The translations under genes were made by a program, and so were the position numbers. 64,000 nucleotides of DNA from Kitasatospora sp. GP82 (lineage in GTDB: Bacteria > Actinomycetota > Actinomycetes > Streptomycetales > Streptomycetaceae). Where the stretch lies: NCBI RefSeq assembly GCF_029892105.1, contig NZ_JARZAJ010000001.1, forward strand, positions 1 through 64,000. The letters run 5' to 3'. The notes beneath the pieces are model-generated. The model was not told the DNA's origin and searched no databases. It saw only the letters and a program-made list of their open reading frames with translations. Position 1 is the first letter of the stretch. Each line of letters opens with the position of its first letter. Below, piece by piece: positions 32,600 through 41,788 of this stretch.

Positions 32600-33370
32600 T
32601 CAGCTCGTCCGGCCCTTGGCGTCGAAGCGGCGCATCCGGTCCAGGACACTGTCGGCGGTGGGCTCGTGCAGCTCGTCCACGATCCGGCCGTCGGCGAGGA
32701 AGACCACACGGTCCGCGTAGGAGGCGGCGACCGGGTCGTGGGTGACCATCACCACGGTCTGGCCCAACTCGCGGACGGAGTTGCGGAGGAAGGAGAGGAT
32801 CTCGGCGCCCGAGCGGGAGTCGAGGTTGCCGGTGGGCTCGTCGGCGAAGATGATGTCCGGCTTGCCGGCTAGCGCGCGGGCGCAGGCGACACGCTGCTGC
32901 TGACCGCCGGAGAGCTGGCTCGGACGGTGCGAGAGACGGCCGGAGAGGCCGACGGTGTCGACCACGCGGTCCAGCCAGGCCTTGTCGACCTTGCGGCCGG
33001 CGATGTCCATCGGCAGCGTGATGTTCTCCAGCGCCGTCAGGGTGGGCAGCAGGTTGAACGCCTGGAAGATGAAGCCGATGTGGTCCCGGCGGAGCTTGGT
33101 CAGCTGCTTGTCCTTCAGGCCCACCAGCTCGGTCTCGCCGATCATCGAGGAGCCGGAGGAGACGGTGTCAAGACCGGCCATGCAGTGCATCAGGGTGGAC
33201 TTGCCGGAGCCCGAGGGGCCCATGATCGCGGTGAACTGACCCTGGGGGAACACCACACTGACGTTGTCCAGGGCGACCACGCGGGTCTCGCCCTCTCCGT
33301 AGACCTTGTTGAGGCCGGTGGCGCGGGCGGCCGCCTGGCCGGTCTGGACGGCGTACGCGGTCGTGGTCAC
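32600..33370 (-). CDS. ABC transporter ATP-binding protein (MacB/LolD type)
   Basis: 256 residues from a GTG seven bases after AAGGAG. Complete ATPase: Walker A GPSGSGKSTLMH, Q-loop FQAFNLL, signature LSGGQQQRVACARAL, Walker B IIFADEPTGNLD, and switch His in VTHDP. The GxTVVMVTHDPVAASYADRVVFLADGRIVDEL ending is typical of the MacB/LolD class, which drives FtsX-type permeases mechanically rather than by classical transport. It is first in the two-gene operon. Its promoter must lie in the 33371-33600 gap, where nothing else was recognised. Confidence 0.95.
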   Translation of the reverse strand: MTTTAYAVQTGQAAARATGLNKVYGEGETRVVALDNVSVVFPQGQFTAIMGPSGSGKSTLMHCMAGLDTVSSGSSMIGETELVGLKDKQLTKLRRDHIGFIFQAFNLLPTLTALENITLPMDIAGRKVDKAWLDRVVDTVGLSGRLSHRPSQLSGGQQQRVACARALAGKPDIIFADEPTGNLDSRSGAEILSFLRNSVRELGQTVVMVTHDPVAASYADRVVFLADGRIVDELHEPTADSVLDRMRRFDAKGRTS

Positions 33371-33735
33371 GGGAGGGCTCCTTGGACTGTGGGGTGGTGC
33401 CGCTGATCGGGCAGTTTGGTCAAGTCTTGGTCGGCCGGGGCGCACAGCTCCGGCCGCTATTCCATGCTCCGTTGGTGATCATGGAAATTCGTCGCTCCGG
33501 GGGACGGTTGGGGCGACCGCCGCTGGTTGTATGCGGAGCGGTGCGTCTCCTCCTGCGGTATGACGTTGACCCTGATGCGGCCGTAGTGGCCGAATACCGG
33601 CCAACCTCTGGCTAAATTGCAGACAGTTCGTCAGATGGCAAGGAAACATGACAACTTCCCCTGCTGGGAACATGCGAAAGGGGGAGTCGGGAGACTAGTC
33701 TCAGGGGTAGCCCGAACAGGGGCGGAGTGGTGTAC

Positions 33736-33820
33736 GCCCGGGTGGTGGAACGCAGACACGGGCAGCTTAAAACTGCTTGGCCGCGAGGCCGTGCCGGTTC
33801 GAGTCCGGCCCCGGGCACCA
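33736..33820 (+). tRNA. bldA: tRNA-Leu, anticodon UAA (reads UUA)
   Basis: A complete class II tRNA: 7-bp acceptor GCCCGGG / CCCGGGC, D-arm GTG/CAC, anticodon arm GGCAG-CTTAAAA-CTGCT giving anticodon TAA, a long variable arm (GGCCGCGAGGCC), T-arm GCCGG-TTCGAGT-CCGGC, discriminator A and an encoded CCA. It is the only tRNA of Streptomyces that reads UUA well. In the genus this gene, bldA, controls aerial growth and antibiotic production because TTA codons are rare and concentrated in developmental and accessory genes. A TTA-containing gene lies at 4689 in this same window. Confidence 0.96.
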
Positions 33821-33935
33821 ACTCCGTCCTGTCGTCGGCTTTTGAGATCCTCCTCGCGGCGTAGGCACTTCACTTTGCCAGGGCATTACTCTTGGCAGGC
33901 GTGGGTGGTGCCTTGCCACCCCGGAGGGAATGAGC

Positions 33936-34814
33936 ATGAGAAGCAGCAACCCGGTCTTCTCGCGGGAGGGGTCGTTCACCCGCGGCACCGGATACGCAGG
34001 GTTCGGCACCCAGCAGCAGCCGCAGGCCACGGGCCCCTATACCGGCAGCCCCTACGACAACAACCCCTACGCGCAGCAGCAGCCCTACGGTCAGCAGCTC
34101 ACCGCCGAGCAGCTCGCCGAGATGTACGGTGCGCCGTCCGCCGGTCCGCTGCGGACCGGCCGGATGACCATGGACGACGTGGTGGCCCGCACGGCCCTCA
34201 CGCTCCTCACCCTGGTCGTCGGCGGTGCGCTCGCCTGGTTCGCACTCCCCGCGGAGAACTACGGCTTCGCCGTGGGCGCCGCGCTGGCCGCCTTCGTGGT
34301 CGGCCTGGTGGTCAGCTTCAAGCGGAGCGTCAGCGCGCCGCTGATCCTGACGTACGCCGTACTCGAGGGCTTCTTCCTCGGGGCGATCACCAAGGCGTTG
34401 AACACCGCCCTGCCGGGCATCGCCGTCCAGGCCGTGCTGGGCACGGCGGCGGTCTTCGCGGCGATGCTGATCGCCTACAAGAGCGGCCGGATCCGGGTCA
34501 CCCCGCGCTACACGCGGATCGGCATGGCGGTCGCCATGGGCTTTGTGATCCTGCTCCTGATCAACATGGCGGCGTCGATGTTCGGCGCCGACATGGGTCT
34601 GCGCTCGGGCCCGCTGGGCATCGTGGTCGGACTGCTCGGAATCGGCCTCGGTGCGTTCTTCCTCTCGCTGGACTTCGCCGAGATCGAGGAGGGCATCCGG
34701 GGCGGTGCCCCGCAGCAGGAGTCGTGGCGAGCGGCGTTCGGGCTGACGCTCTCGCTGGTCTGGATCTACCTGGAGATGCTGCGGCTGATCGCGATCCTGC
34801 GCGGCGACGACTGA
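33936..34814 (+). CDS. Bax inhibitor-1/YccA family membrane protein
   Basis: 292 residues. A Gln/Pro/Tyr-rich cytoplasmic N-terminus of ~85 residues (QQPQATGPYTGSPYDNNPYAQQQ) precedes seven hydrophobic helices. The first is LTLLTLVVGGALAWFAL and the last AFGLTLSLVWIYLEMLRLIAIL. PLILTYAVLEGFFLGAI and the acidic LSLDFAEIEEGI fit the TMBIM/YccA pattern, in which paired aspartates regulate ion (calcium/proton) leak. An ATG six bases upstream is possible, but the GGAGGG spacing favours this one. Function in actinomycetes is unknown. Confidence 0.88.
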   Translation: MRSSNPVFSREGSFTRGTGYAGFGTQQQPQATGPYTGSPYDNNPYAQQQPYGQQLTAEQLAEMYGAPSAGPLRTGRMTMDDVVARTALTLLTLVVGGALAWFALPAENYGFAVGAALAAFVVGLVVSFKRSVSAPLILTYAVLEGFFLGAITKALNTALPGIAVQAVLGTAAVFAAMLIAYKSGRIRVTPRYTRIGMAVAMGFVILLLINMAASMFGADMGLRSGPLGIVVGLLGIGLGAFFLSLDFAEIEEGIRGGAPQQESWRAAFGLTLSLVWIYLEMLRLIAILRGDD

Positions 34815-34936
34815 CGGCGACGCCTGAAGACCAGGCGGCAGGCTGCCACTTCACGGGCCTCGGAGCGGTGCTCCGGGGCCCGTGGCGCGTCCCTGCGGCG
34901 AGGGCCCCGGCACGTACGGGAGATAGCCTCGGGCGC

Positions 34937-35275
34937 ATGCCTGCTGAACCACTGAGCCCCACCGACCCGAGCGCCCTGCTGGACGCCGTGAACCACCTGG
35001 CGGATCGCCTCCGCTCGATGCCGCAGAGCCGCCTGGACGGCGCGGTGCCCGGTCATCCTTCGCGGGCCGCCGCGGGGCTGGCGCTGGCCCGGCAGTTGGC
35101 CACCACCGCGCTGGCCCTGGCCGGTCAACCGCCGCACGAGTTCCCGGACGTGGGCCCGTTCGCGGTCGGCGACCAACTCACCGTCGCCGGGCACGAACTC
35201 GCCGCAGTGGCCGACGAACCGCACCTCGCCGAGGCCATCGCCGCGGTCCGCGCCACCACCGCCCTGATCGCCTGA
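34937..35275 (+). CDS. Conserved small actinobacterial protein, function unknown
   Basis: 112 residues, beginning MPAEPLSPTDPSALLDAVNHLADRLRSMPQSRL. Almost all alpha-helical by appearance, with Ala/Leu-rich segments (AAAGLALARQLATTALALAG), a central VGPFAVGDQLTVAGHELAAVA stretch and no membrane helix long enough to be convincing. No cysteine or metal motif. Strong GC3 bias supports it being a real gene. I do not recognise a named family. A repeat-based hairpin region separates it from the convergent gene at 35560. Confidence 0.75.
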   Translation: MPAEPLSPTDPSALLDAVNHLADRLRSMPQSRLDGAVPGHPSRAAAGLALARQLATTALALAGQPPHEFPDVGPFAVGDQLTVAGHELAAVADEPHLAEAIAAVRATTALIA

Positions 35276-35339
35276 GCCATCGCGCAAAGGGGCGCGGGCA
35301 CCCGTTGTTTTGAGCGGCGCGCGCGTACCTGCTGTTTTT

Positions 35340-35552
35340 AGGGGCGCGGGGAACTGCGCGAAAACGGGAGAGACGGTGCCGCACCGGCCCTGCGGGAGCA
35401 AGCTGCACCGTCCGAACTGGCGCTCCCGAGGTGCCACTTGCCGACGGACTTCAGGGTGCGGCCGGTCCCCTGCCGATTCGCGCAGTTCCCCGCGCCCCTT
35501 GAAGACCAGCCGCTTGCGCCCCGCGAGAGGCCGCGCAGTTCCCCGCGCCCCT
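35340..35552. repeat. Interspersed repeat copies, two of them inverted, between convergent genes
   Basis: The sequence GGGGCGCGGGGAACTGCGCG (from 35341) has a perfect 23-bp inverted partner at 35477-35499 and a further 20-bp inverted copy at 35533-35552. Degenerate copies lie at 35285-35340. The arms can form a large stem that would stop transcription from both sides. The intervening 110 nt hold nothing recognisable. Confidence 0.9.
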
Positions 35553-35559
35553 GAAAGGG

Positions 35560-36525
35560 TCAGATGCTGGCGACCACTCGGTCGGCCAGGACGTAGACGG
35601 CCTCCTCGTTGGTGGAGAAGGTCAGCGAGTACGAGCCCGAGAAGCGTGAGCCGCCGAGGAGTCGGACGTCCTCGCCGGCCCGGACGGCGTCGATCAGGCG
35701 GTAGGCGGCCTCGCGGTCGCCGGGGGCCACGCAGAGCGTGGTGCCGTCGGCGAAGGCGTACACGTCCAGGGTGCCGAGCGGTCCGGGACGGACGTCGGTG
35801 AGGGCGACGCCGTCCTCGGCCAGGGCGGTCAGCTTGGTGTCGGTCCACTCGCGGGACGGGGTCTGGCTGGGCACGAAGTCGGGGTGCGAGGGGTGGCGCC
35901 GCGGATCGGGGGCGGCCACCGGCTCGCCGTCCAGCAGACCGGACTCCAGACCGGTGGCGAGCAGGTCGGCCTCACGGCGGGCGCGAGCCTCGCCGGAGGT
36001 CTCGGCACCGCCGCCGTGCACGGGGTGCCCCGAACCGCTCCTGGCGCCGCCGTCCGTTCCGGGCCGGCCGCTGCCGGCCGCCGCGCCCTCGCCGCCGCCG
36101 AGGTCCTCGTTGATGAGGTCCTCAAGGGCGGAGCGCAGCGCCTCGCCGAACCCGGGGTCCATGACGCCCGCGTTGTCGACCGCGTCCTGCGGCCCTGTCG
36201 GGCGGGGGAAGAAGAGCGGCCACTCCTCGACGGGGCTCAACCCGGCACTGGTGAACGGGGAGTCGAAGAGCGGTGCGTCCTCGGCCGCCCTGGCCTCCTG
36301 CTCGGCCCAGAACGCGCGTGCCTCGGCGATCTCCCGCTCCCGGTCCGCAGCCAGCGCCTCGGCCACCGCGCGGCGTATGACGGCTTCGTCAACGACGGTC
36401 GGGGAAGGGGAGTTTGCGGCCGTCCGCTGCTCGTCCAGGCGGCGCGAGAGGCCACGTACGTGGAGCAGGACGGCGGTACACACGGCGATCAGGATCAGCA
36501 GCAGAATGGTGTCGACGGCGCTCAC
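35560..36525 (-). CDS. Membrane-anchored protein of unknown function
   Basis: 321 residues. One N-terminal membrane helix (TILLLILIAVCTAVLLHV, residues 6-23), then a helical segment (VDEAVIRRAVAEALAADREREIAEARAFWAEQEARAAED), a disordered Gly/Ser/Ala middle (about 140-215), and a compact C-terminal region (DGVALTDVRPGPLGTLDVYAFADGTTLCVAPGDREAAYRLIDAVRAGEDVRLLGGSRFSGSYSLTF). The last part reads like a small beta-rich domain but I cannot name it. Conserved in Streptomyces to my knowledge. The ATG is followed immediately by the anchor, which supports the start. Confidence 0.8.
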   Translation of the reverse strand: MSAVDTILLLILIAVCTAVLLHVRGLSRRLDEQRTAANSPSPTVVDEAVIRRAVAEALAADREREIAEARAFWAEQEARAAEDAPLFDSPFTSAGLSPVEEWPLFFPRPTGPQDAVDNAGVMDPGFGEALRSALEDLINEDLGGGEGAAAGSGRPGTDGGARSGSGHPVHGGGAETSGEARARREADLLATGLESGLLDGEPVAAPDPRRHPSHPDFVPSQTPSREWTDTKLTALAEDGVALTDVRPGPLGTLDVYAFADGTTLCVAPGDREAAYRLIDAVRAGEDVRLLGGSRFSGSYSLTFSTNEEAVYVLADRVVASI

Positions 36526-36720
36526 GGAACGTACTCCTAGCGAGGAGTGGAACGGGGTTACACGTCCACACTGCCGTATGGGGCGCTGTTACTGCAGGGG
36601 CAGATGCCGGATTTGTCTGTGACTTACCTCCTTGTCCTCAAATTGTTAGCCGAACCCGTTATACGCTGCGGAGTTGACCGATTTCGCGGTGTTCGCAAAA
36701 CGCCACTCCGGGCAGAAAAC

Positions 36721-36757
36721 GAGGGCCGGATCACGGTCGTGATGTGATCCGGCCCTC
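36721..36757 (-). terminator. Terminator of the thiolase gene
   Basis: Perfect 14-bp stem (GAGGGCCGGATCAC / GTGATCCGGCCCTC) with a 9-nt loop. On the minus strand it is followed by GTTTTC, a near-canonical intrinsic terminator 57 nt after the stop codon. Confidence 0.9.
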
Positions 36758-36813
36758 AATCACCCTGTGTCACCCCCGAATGGGGGGTTGACGGGTGCGG
36801 TGTGCCCTTCGGC

Positions 36814-38034
36814 TCAGCTCAGCCGCTCGATGACCATCGCCATGCCCTGGCCGCCGCCGACGCACATGGTCTCCAGGCCGAACTGCTTGTCGTGCCACTG
36901 CAGGGAGTTGATCAGCGTGGTGGTGATCCGGGCGCCGGTCATGCCGAAGGGGTGGCCGACGGCGATCGCGCCGCCGTTGACGTTCAGCCGGTCCAGGTCG
37001 ACGCCCAAGTCCCGGTAGGAGGGGATGACCTGGGCCGCGAAGGCCTCGTTGATCTCCACCAGGTCGATGTCGCCGATGCTCAACCCGGCCCGCTTGAGGG
37101 CCTGCTTGGACGCCTCGACCGGGCCGTAGCCCATGATCTCGGGGGAGAGCGCGCTGACCCCGGTGGAGACCACCCGGGCGAGCGGGGTGATGCCCAGCTC
37201 GCGGGCCTTGGTGTCGGACATGATCACCAGGGCGGCGGCGCCGTCGTTGAGCGGGCAGCAGTTGCCGGCCGTGACGGTGCCGTCCGGGCGGAACACCGGC
37301 TTCAGGCCGGAGACGCCCTCCAGCGTGACTCCGGCGCGCGGGCCGTCGTCGGTGCTGACCACGGTGCCGTCGGGGGTGGTGACCGGGGTGATCTCGCGCT
37401 GCCAGAAGCCCGCCTTGATCGCGGCCTCGGCGAGGTTCTGCGAGCGGACGCCGAACTCGTCCTGGTCGGCCCGGGTGATGCCCTTGAGCGCGGCCAGGTT
37501 CTCGGCGGTCTGGCCCATGGCGATGTACGCGTCCGGGATCAGCCCGTCCTCGCGCGGGTCGTGCCACTCGCCGCCGCCCACCTCGGCGCGGTGCGCGGTG
37601 CGGGCCACCGCCTCGGCGAAGAGCGGGTTCTGGGTGTCCGGCATCCCGTCCGAGGAGCCCTTGATGCTGCGCGAGACGGTCTCGACACCGGCCGAGATGA
37701 AGACGTCGCCCTCGCCCGCCTTGATCGCGTGCAGTGCCATCCGGGTGGTCTGCAGCGAGGAGGAGCAGTAGCGGGTGATGGTGGCGCCGGGCAGGTAGTC
37801 CATGCCCATCTGGACGGCGATGATCCGGGCCAGGTTGTGGCCCTGCTCGCCGCCGGGCAGGCCGCAGCCGAGCATCAGGTCGTCGATCTGGCGCGGGTCC
37901 AGCTCGGGCACCTTGGCGAGTGCGGCGCCGATGATCTGTGCGGTGAGGTCGTCGGGGCGGACGTCCTTGAGCGAGCCCTTGAAGGCCCGGCCGATCGGCG
38001 AACGGGCGGCGCTGACGATGACGGCTTCGGGCAT
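36814..38034 (-). CDS. Acetyl-CoA acetyltransferase (thiolase)
   Basis: 406 residues. Catalytic residues are visible: nucleophilic Cys in [13 protein letters not shown] (near 90), His in [18 protein letters not shown] (near 345-378), and the second Cys in CVGGGQGMA near the C-terminus. The more usual motif is CSSGLQA, and here a Ser replaces the Gly. The enzyme either condenses two acetyl-CoA to acetoacetyl-CoA or cleaves 3-ketoacyl-CoA in fatty-acid breakdown. The start ([17 protein letters not shown]) is the standard one for the family. It is monocistronic with its own terminator, divergent from nothing and tail-to-tail with the gene at 38126. Confidence 0.95.
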   Translation of the reverse strand: MPEAVIVSAARSPIGRAFKGSLKDVRPDDLTAQIIGAALAKVPELDPRQIDDLMLGCGLPGGEQGHNLARIIAVQMGMDYLPGATITRYCSSSLQTTRMALHAIKAGEGDVFISAGVETVSRSIKGSSDGMPDTQNPLFAEAVARTAHRAEVGGGEWHDPREDGLIPDAYIAMGQTAENLAALKGITRADQDEFGVRSQNLAEAAIKAGFWQREITPVTTPDGTVVSTDDGPRAGVTLEGVSGLKPVFRPDGTVTAGNCCPLNDGAAALVIMSDTKARELGITPLARVVSTGVSALSPEIMGYGPVEASKQALKRAGLSIGDIDLVEINEAFAAQVIPSYRDLGVDLDRLNVNGGAIAVGHPFGMTGARITTTLINSLQWHDKQFGLETMCVGGGQGMAMVIERLS

Positions 38035-38125
38035 GGTGGCTCCTCGCTGGGTGACCCTGGTGTTGTCGAGCGTCCACCTCGGGGCGTGACTGTGCCAAGT
38101 GGGACGCTCGGGAGGAAAGTTACCG

Positions 38126-39214
38126 TTAAGTAGCCCACACGTCACCCGTGCCCGTGTGTGAGTTGGCCGACGCCGGACCGGCCTCCGCCGGTGCGGGACC
38201 GCCCGGCTGCCCGGCTCCCGGCAGACCGAGCCGCAGCCGGTGCATGACCAGTGCCCAGCGCCGTCCGATGTCCTGCCCCGGGCCGCTGCTGCTCTCGGCC
38301 GCCGCCACCTCGGTGCCGGAGTGCCCGGCGGCCGTGGCCGCCGCCACCGCCACCGGCAGCACCGACCCGCCCCTGCTGTCGGGCCTCGTCTCGTCCGGCC
38401 AGAGGCCCAGTGCGGCGCAGAGCGAGGGCAGTACGGCCATCGCCGCCGTCGCGTACCCCTGGGCGGACGGGTGGTAGCGGTCGGCGGCGAACATCTCGGG
38501 GCGGGCCGCGAACTCTGGGCCGAGCAGCGAACCGAGCGAGACGGTACGGCCGCCGTTCTCCACCACCGCGATGGTCTGAGCGGCGGCCAGCTGGCGGCTC
38601 AGCCGCCGGGCCACCCAGCGCAGCGGCGGTCGGACCGGCTTGATCGTCCCCAGGTCGGGGCAGGTGCCGACCACCACCGCGCAGCCGCTCGCCCGCAGGG
38701 CCGCCACCGCCTCGCCGAGCTGGCGTACCGACTGGGCGGCCGGGCTGTGCCTGGTGACGTCATTGGCGCCGATGATGATCACGGCCGCGGTCGGCCGGTA
38801 CGGCAGGGCGAGTTCCACCTGCCGGGCCAGGTCCGTCGAGCGGGCGCCCGACTTGGCGACGTTCAGCAGCCGTACCCGGCGCTCGGCCACCGAGGCGAGC
38901 CCGGCCGCCAGCAGTGCGCCCGGGGTCTCGTGCCCTCTGGTCACCCCGAGCCCGGCCGCCGTCGAATCGCCGAGGAAGGCCAGCACCATCGGCGGCTCGG
39001 TCGCCAGCGGATCGGCGAAGGCCGCCCCGTACACCCCGTCGGCCCTGGGTGGCTTGCCCTCCAGCAGACCCACCGCGCGTACGGCCAGTTTGCTCTCGGT
39101 GAGCAGCAGCCCCACCAGCCCCACCCCGAGCAGTCCGAGCCCGCCCCCGCCGTACGCCGCCGCCGTGGCAATCCGCCGTGCCACCCGGGCCCTCGACTCC
39201 TGCGACCCTGCCAC
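38126..39214 (-). CDS. SGNH/GDSL hydrolase, membrane-anchored
   Basis: 362 residues from a GTG preceded by GGAGGGGG. An N-terminal hydrophobic segment (GGGGLGLLGVGLVGLLLTE) is probably a signal anchor, placing the enzyme outside the membrane. SGNH blocks: AFLGDSTAAGLGV (nucleophile Ser), LNVAKSGARSTDL (Gly), VIIIGANDVT (Asn), and AADRYHPSAQGYATAA (Asp-x2-His). Such enzymes deacylate or de-esterify lipids or polysaccharides. The C-terminal ~90 residues are Ala/Gly/Pro-rich and probably disordered. It is divergent from cystathionine beta-synthase across 147 nt. Confidence 0.9.
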   Translation of the reverse strand: MAGSQESRARVARRIATAAAYGGGGLGLLGVGLVGLLLTESKLAVRAVGLLEGKPPRADGVYGAAFADPLATEPPMVLAFLGDSTAAGLGVTRGHETPGALLAAGLASVAERRVRLLNVAKSGARSTDLARQVELALPYRPTAAVIIIGANDVTRHSPAAQSVRQLGEAVAALRASGCAVVVGTCPDLGTIKPVRPPLRWVARRLSRQLAAAQTIAVVENGGRTVSLGSLLGPEFAARPEMFAADRYHPSAQGYATAAMAVLPSLCAALGLWPDETRPDSRGGSVLPVAVAAATAAGHSGTEVAAAESSSGPGQDIGRRWALVMHRLRLGLPGAGQPGGPAPAEAGPASANSHTGTGDVWAT

Positions 39215-39361
39215 CCCGGCCCCCTCCGTGTCCTGCTGCTCCTGCCTCTGTCTCCCTGGTACCCGCCGAAGTCGCGCGCTATCGGCGGGCATCGGCCATC
39301 CGGGGCCATAGGCTTGGGACTACCGAACAACACCCGCATCGCATTTACCGGGAGGACCCCC

Positions 39362-40762
39362 GTGCGGTACCACAATTCGATCATCGAGCTGGTCGGCAAC
39401 ACGCCTCTGGTGAAGCTCAACAAGGTCACCGAGGGCATCAGCGCGACCGTGCTGGCGAAGGTCGAGTACTTCAACCCCGGTGGTTCGGTCAAGGATCGCA
39501 TCGCGATGCGCATGATCGAGGCCGCCGAGGCGTCCGGCGCGCTCAAGCCCGGTGGCACCATCGTGGAGCCGACCTCCGGCAACACCGGCGTCGGTCTGGC
39601 GATCGTGGCCCAGCAGAAGGGCTACAAGTGCATCTTCGTCTGCCCTGACAAGGTCTCCACCGACAAGATCAACACGCTGCGGGCCTACGGCGCCGAGGTG
39701 GTGGTCTGTCCGACCGCCGTCGCGCCCGAGCACCCGGACTCCTACTACAACGTCTCCGACCGCCTGGTCCGCGAGACCCCCAACGCCTGGAAGCCGGACC
39801 AGTACTCCAACCCGGAGAACCCGGCGTCGCACTACCACTCCACCGGCCCGGAGCTGTGGGAGCAGACCGACGGGAAGATCACCCACTTCGTCGCTGGCGT
39901 CGGCACCGGCGGCACCATCTCCGGCACCGGCCGCTACCTGAAGGACGCCTCCGGCGGCAAGGTGAAGGTCGTGGGCGCCGACCCCGAGGGCTCGGTGTAC
40001 TCGGGCGGCACCGGCCGTCCGTACCTGGTCGAGGGTGTCGGCGAGGACTTCTGGCCGACCGCCTACGACCGCGAGGTGGCCGACGAGATCGTCGCGGTGT
40101 CCGACAAGGACTCCTTCCAGATGACCCGCCGCCTGGCCAAGGAGGAGGGCCTGCTGGTCGGCGGCTCCTGCGGGATGGCCGTGGTGGCCGCACTGGAGGT
40201 CGCCAAGCGGCTCGGCCCGGACGACATCGTCGTGGTGCTGCTGCCGGACGGCGGCCGCGGCTACCTCTCGAAGATCTTCAACGACGACTGGATGGCCGAC
40301 TACGGCTTCCTGCCGTCCGGGACCGACGAGGCGCACATCGGCGAGGTGCTGGCCCGCAAGGACGCCATCGAGCACGAGGGCATCCCGCAGTTCGTCCACA
40401 TGCACCCCAACGAGACGGTCGAGGAGGCGGTCCGGGTGCTGCGCGACTTCGGCGTCTCGCAGATGCCGGTGGTCTCGCCGGGCGCCGGCCACCCGGACAT
40501 CATGGCCGGCGAGGTCATCGGATCGGTGGCCGAGCGTGAGCTGCTGGAGGGGCTGTTCACCGGGGGCGTCCAGCTCACCGACACCCTGGACAAGGTCATG
40601 TCCAAGCCGCTGCCGGTGGTCGGTTCGGGCGAGACGGTGACCAGCCTGATGTCCGTCCTGGAGAAGTCGGACGCCGCCGTGGTGCTGGTCGAGGGCAAGC
40701 CGCAGGGCATCGTCACCGGCCAGGACCTGCTGGCCTTCCTCGCCGGCCGGGGCGCTCACTGA
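39362..40762 (+). CDS. Cystathionine beta-synthase
   Basis: 466 residues from a GTG five bases after GGGAGGA. PLP fold-type II core: PLVKLNKV, PGGSVKDRIAMRMIE (Schiff-base Lys near 43), EPTSGNTGVGLAIVA, GTGGTISGTGRYLK (phosphate-binding loop), and GGSCGMAVVAALEV. The C-terminal ~130 residues contain two CBS repeats (VEEAVRVLRDFGVSQMPVV and VTSLMSVLEKSDAAVVLVEG), the usual regulatory module. Makes cystathionine from homocysteine and serine, the first step of reverse transsulfuration toward cysteine. metB lies 5 kb downstream, so both directions of transsulfuration are encoded in this window. Confidence 0.95.
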   Translation: MRYHNSIIELVGNTPLVKLNKVTEGISATVLAKVEYFNPGGSVKDRIAMRMIEAAEASGALKPGGTIVEPTSGNTGVGLAIVAQQKGYKCIFVCPDKVSTDKINTLRAYGAEVVVCPTAVAPEHPDSYYNVSDRLVRETPNAWKPDQYSNPENPASHYHSTGPELWEQTDGKITHFVAGVGTGGTISGTGRYLKDASGGKVKVVGADPEGSVYSGGTGRPYLVEGVGEDFWPTAYDREVADEIVAVSDKDSFQMTRRLAKEEGLLVGGSCGMAVVAALEVAKRLGPDDIVVVLLPDGGRGYLSKIFNDDWMADYGFLPSGTDEAHIGEVLARKDAIEHEGIPQFVHMHPNETVEEAVRVLRDFGVSQMPVVSPGAGHPDIMAGEVIGSVAERELLEGLFTGGVQLTDTLDKVMSKPLPVVGSGETVTSLMSVLEKSDAAVVLVEGKPQGIVTGQDLLAFLAGRGAH

Positions 40763-41272
40763 GACCGGAGGGGCTGAGCCGGCCGGCTGCTGAATCGGCG
40801 TCAGCCGGCGTGCTCCGCCGACCGGGTGAGACTTCGTCTCCGCGCGAAGTGGTACACCGGCGTCACGTCACCGCAGCACAGGGTTAACAAGCGTCGGGCA
40901 TCGTAGGGGTCAACGGCAAGACGCCGAGCAAGGTGACAGCAGAGGCCGGGAGCGGCTCCCCGGTACTGCGGTCGCCCGGACACGTCGGTCGGCCCTGACC
41001 CGGCCCACCGTGTCCTGCCCTCCGTCCCGGTCACGGGCTGGAGGGGCCCCTCGTAGGGGCTGCCGTCGTCCCGCCCCTGTTCGTCCCCGGCCGTCCGGCC
41101 GGGGTCGATCGACAGGGTGCGGCGGCTCCTGCGGTACCCAACGCGCCGCAAGGCGCGTCTCCGCGGCTCCCGGGTGGGGGAGCCGGGCGGAGAGCGGTCG
41201 GGCCGGTCCACGTTCAGTGGACCGGCCCTCACCGTTTCCTCCCTGCGGTCCGGCTCGCCTACGCTCGCACGT
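40763..41272. promoter_or_regulatory. 510-nt gap without a convincing gene
   Basis: It contains several inverted repeats, including GGTCCAC-GTTCA-GTGGACC at about 41208-41226 and GAGACTTCGTCTC at about 40828-40840, and a slightly AT-richer patch (GGGTTAACAAGCG) near 40880. Open frames here lack the codon bias of the flanking genes. It should carry the promoter for the small gene at 41273. Confidence 0.5.
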
Positions 41273-41599
41273 ATGACCAGCACAGACCTGCCGGAGCAGG
41301 ACGCCCCCCGCTACGTTCGCCTCACCATCGAGCTCATCGCCGAGATCACCGACGAGCAGGCCCTGAAGTCCGCCGCACTGACCCAGGTCGAGGGCGACGA
41401 GTACCTCGACGACGAGGAGCGCGCCCAGTCCGTCGAGGCCATCGAGCTGGACCCGTCCGGCTCGCTCGCCCACTTCATCGACCCGGTCGCCCTGCTCGGC
41501 GACGTCCCCGGGGTCGAGCTGACCTCCGCCACCTGGGAGTCCGCCCGGACCGACTTCGACCCGCAGGAAGAGACCTGGGACGAGTACCAGGTCGACTGA
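41273..41599 (+). CDS. Small acidic protein of unknown function
   Basis: 108 residues with a very acidic composition. Sequence order: MTSTDLPEQDAPRYVRLTIE, LIAEITDEQALKSAALTQVE, DEEERAQSVEAIELDPSGS, LAHFIDPVALLGDVPGVELTS, then a tail DFDPQEETWDEYQVD. It has no membrane segment or cysteine. A regular alternation of helix-like and strand-like segments suggests a folded domain. Not recognised as a named family. A near-canonical intrinsic terminator follows, supporting a real transcription unit. Confidence 0.75.
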   Translation: MTSTDLPEQDAPRYVRLTIELIAEITDEQALKSAALTQVEGDEYLDDEERAQSVEAIELDPSGSLAHFIDPVALLGDVPGVELTSATWESARTDFDPQEETWDEYQVD

Positions 41600-41632
41600 T
41601 CCCCGGCCCGGCCCTCGGCCCGGAAGCCACGC

Positions 41633-41665
41633 ACCGCCTGTCCCGGATGTTTCGGGACAGGCGGT
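41633..41665 (+). terminator. Intrinsic terminator with T-tract
   Basis: 13-bp stem ACCGCCTGTCCCG / CGGGACAGGCGGT, 7-nt loop, then TTTTGTCCTTTTT. This is the most classical rho-independent terminator in the window. Confidence 0.92.
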
Positions 41666-41788
41666 TTTGTCCTTTTTCACCAACTCTTAAGTACTCTCGT
41701 ACGATCTCAGCCATTTAGCGACGGAACCGTTTCGTCCCGGATTGCATGGTTTGGGACTGTAACGCCCGTCGAAGAGGGAGATCGCGAA

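Noticed and set aside
29407..32745. 1112-codon plus-strand frame opposite the ABC permease
   Set aside because: Antisense shadow rich in Gly/Asp/His/Gln. It runs through the bidirectional terminator at 29943.
40801..41283. 160-codon minus-strand frame in the gap after cystathionine beta-synthase
   Set aside because: No ribosome-binding site or family, codon bias unlike neighbours, and it overlaps the start of the gene at 41273.
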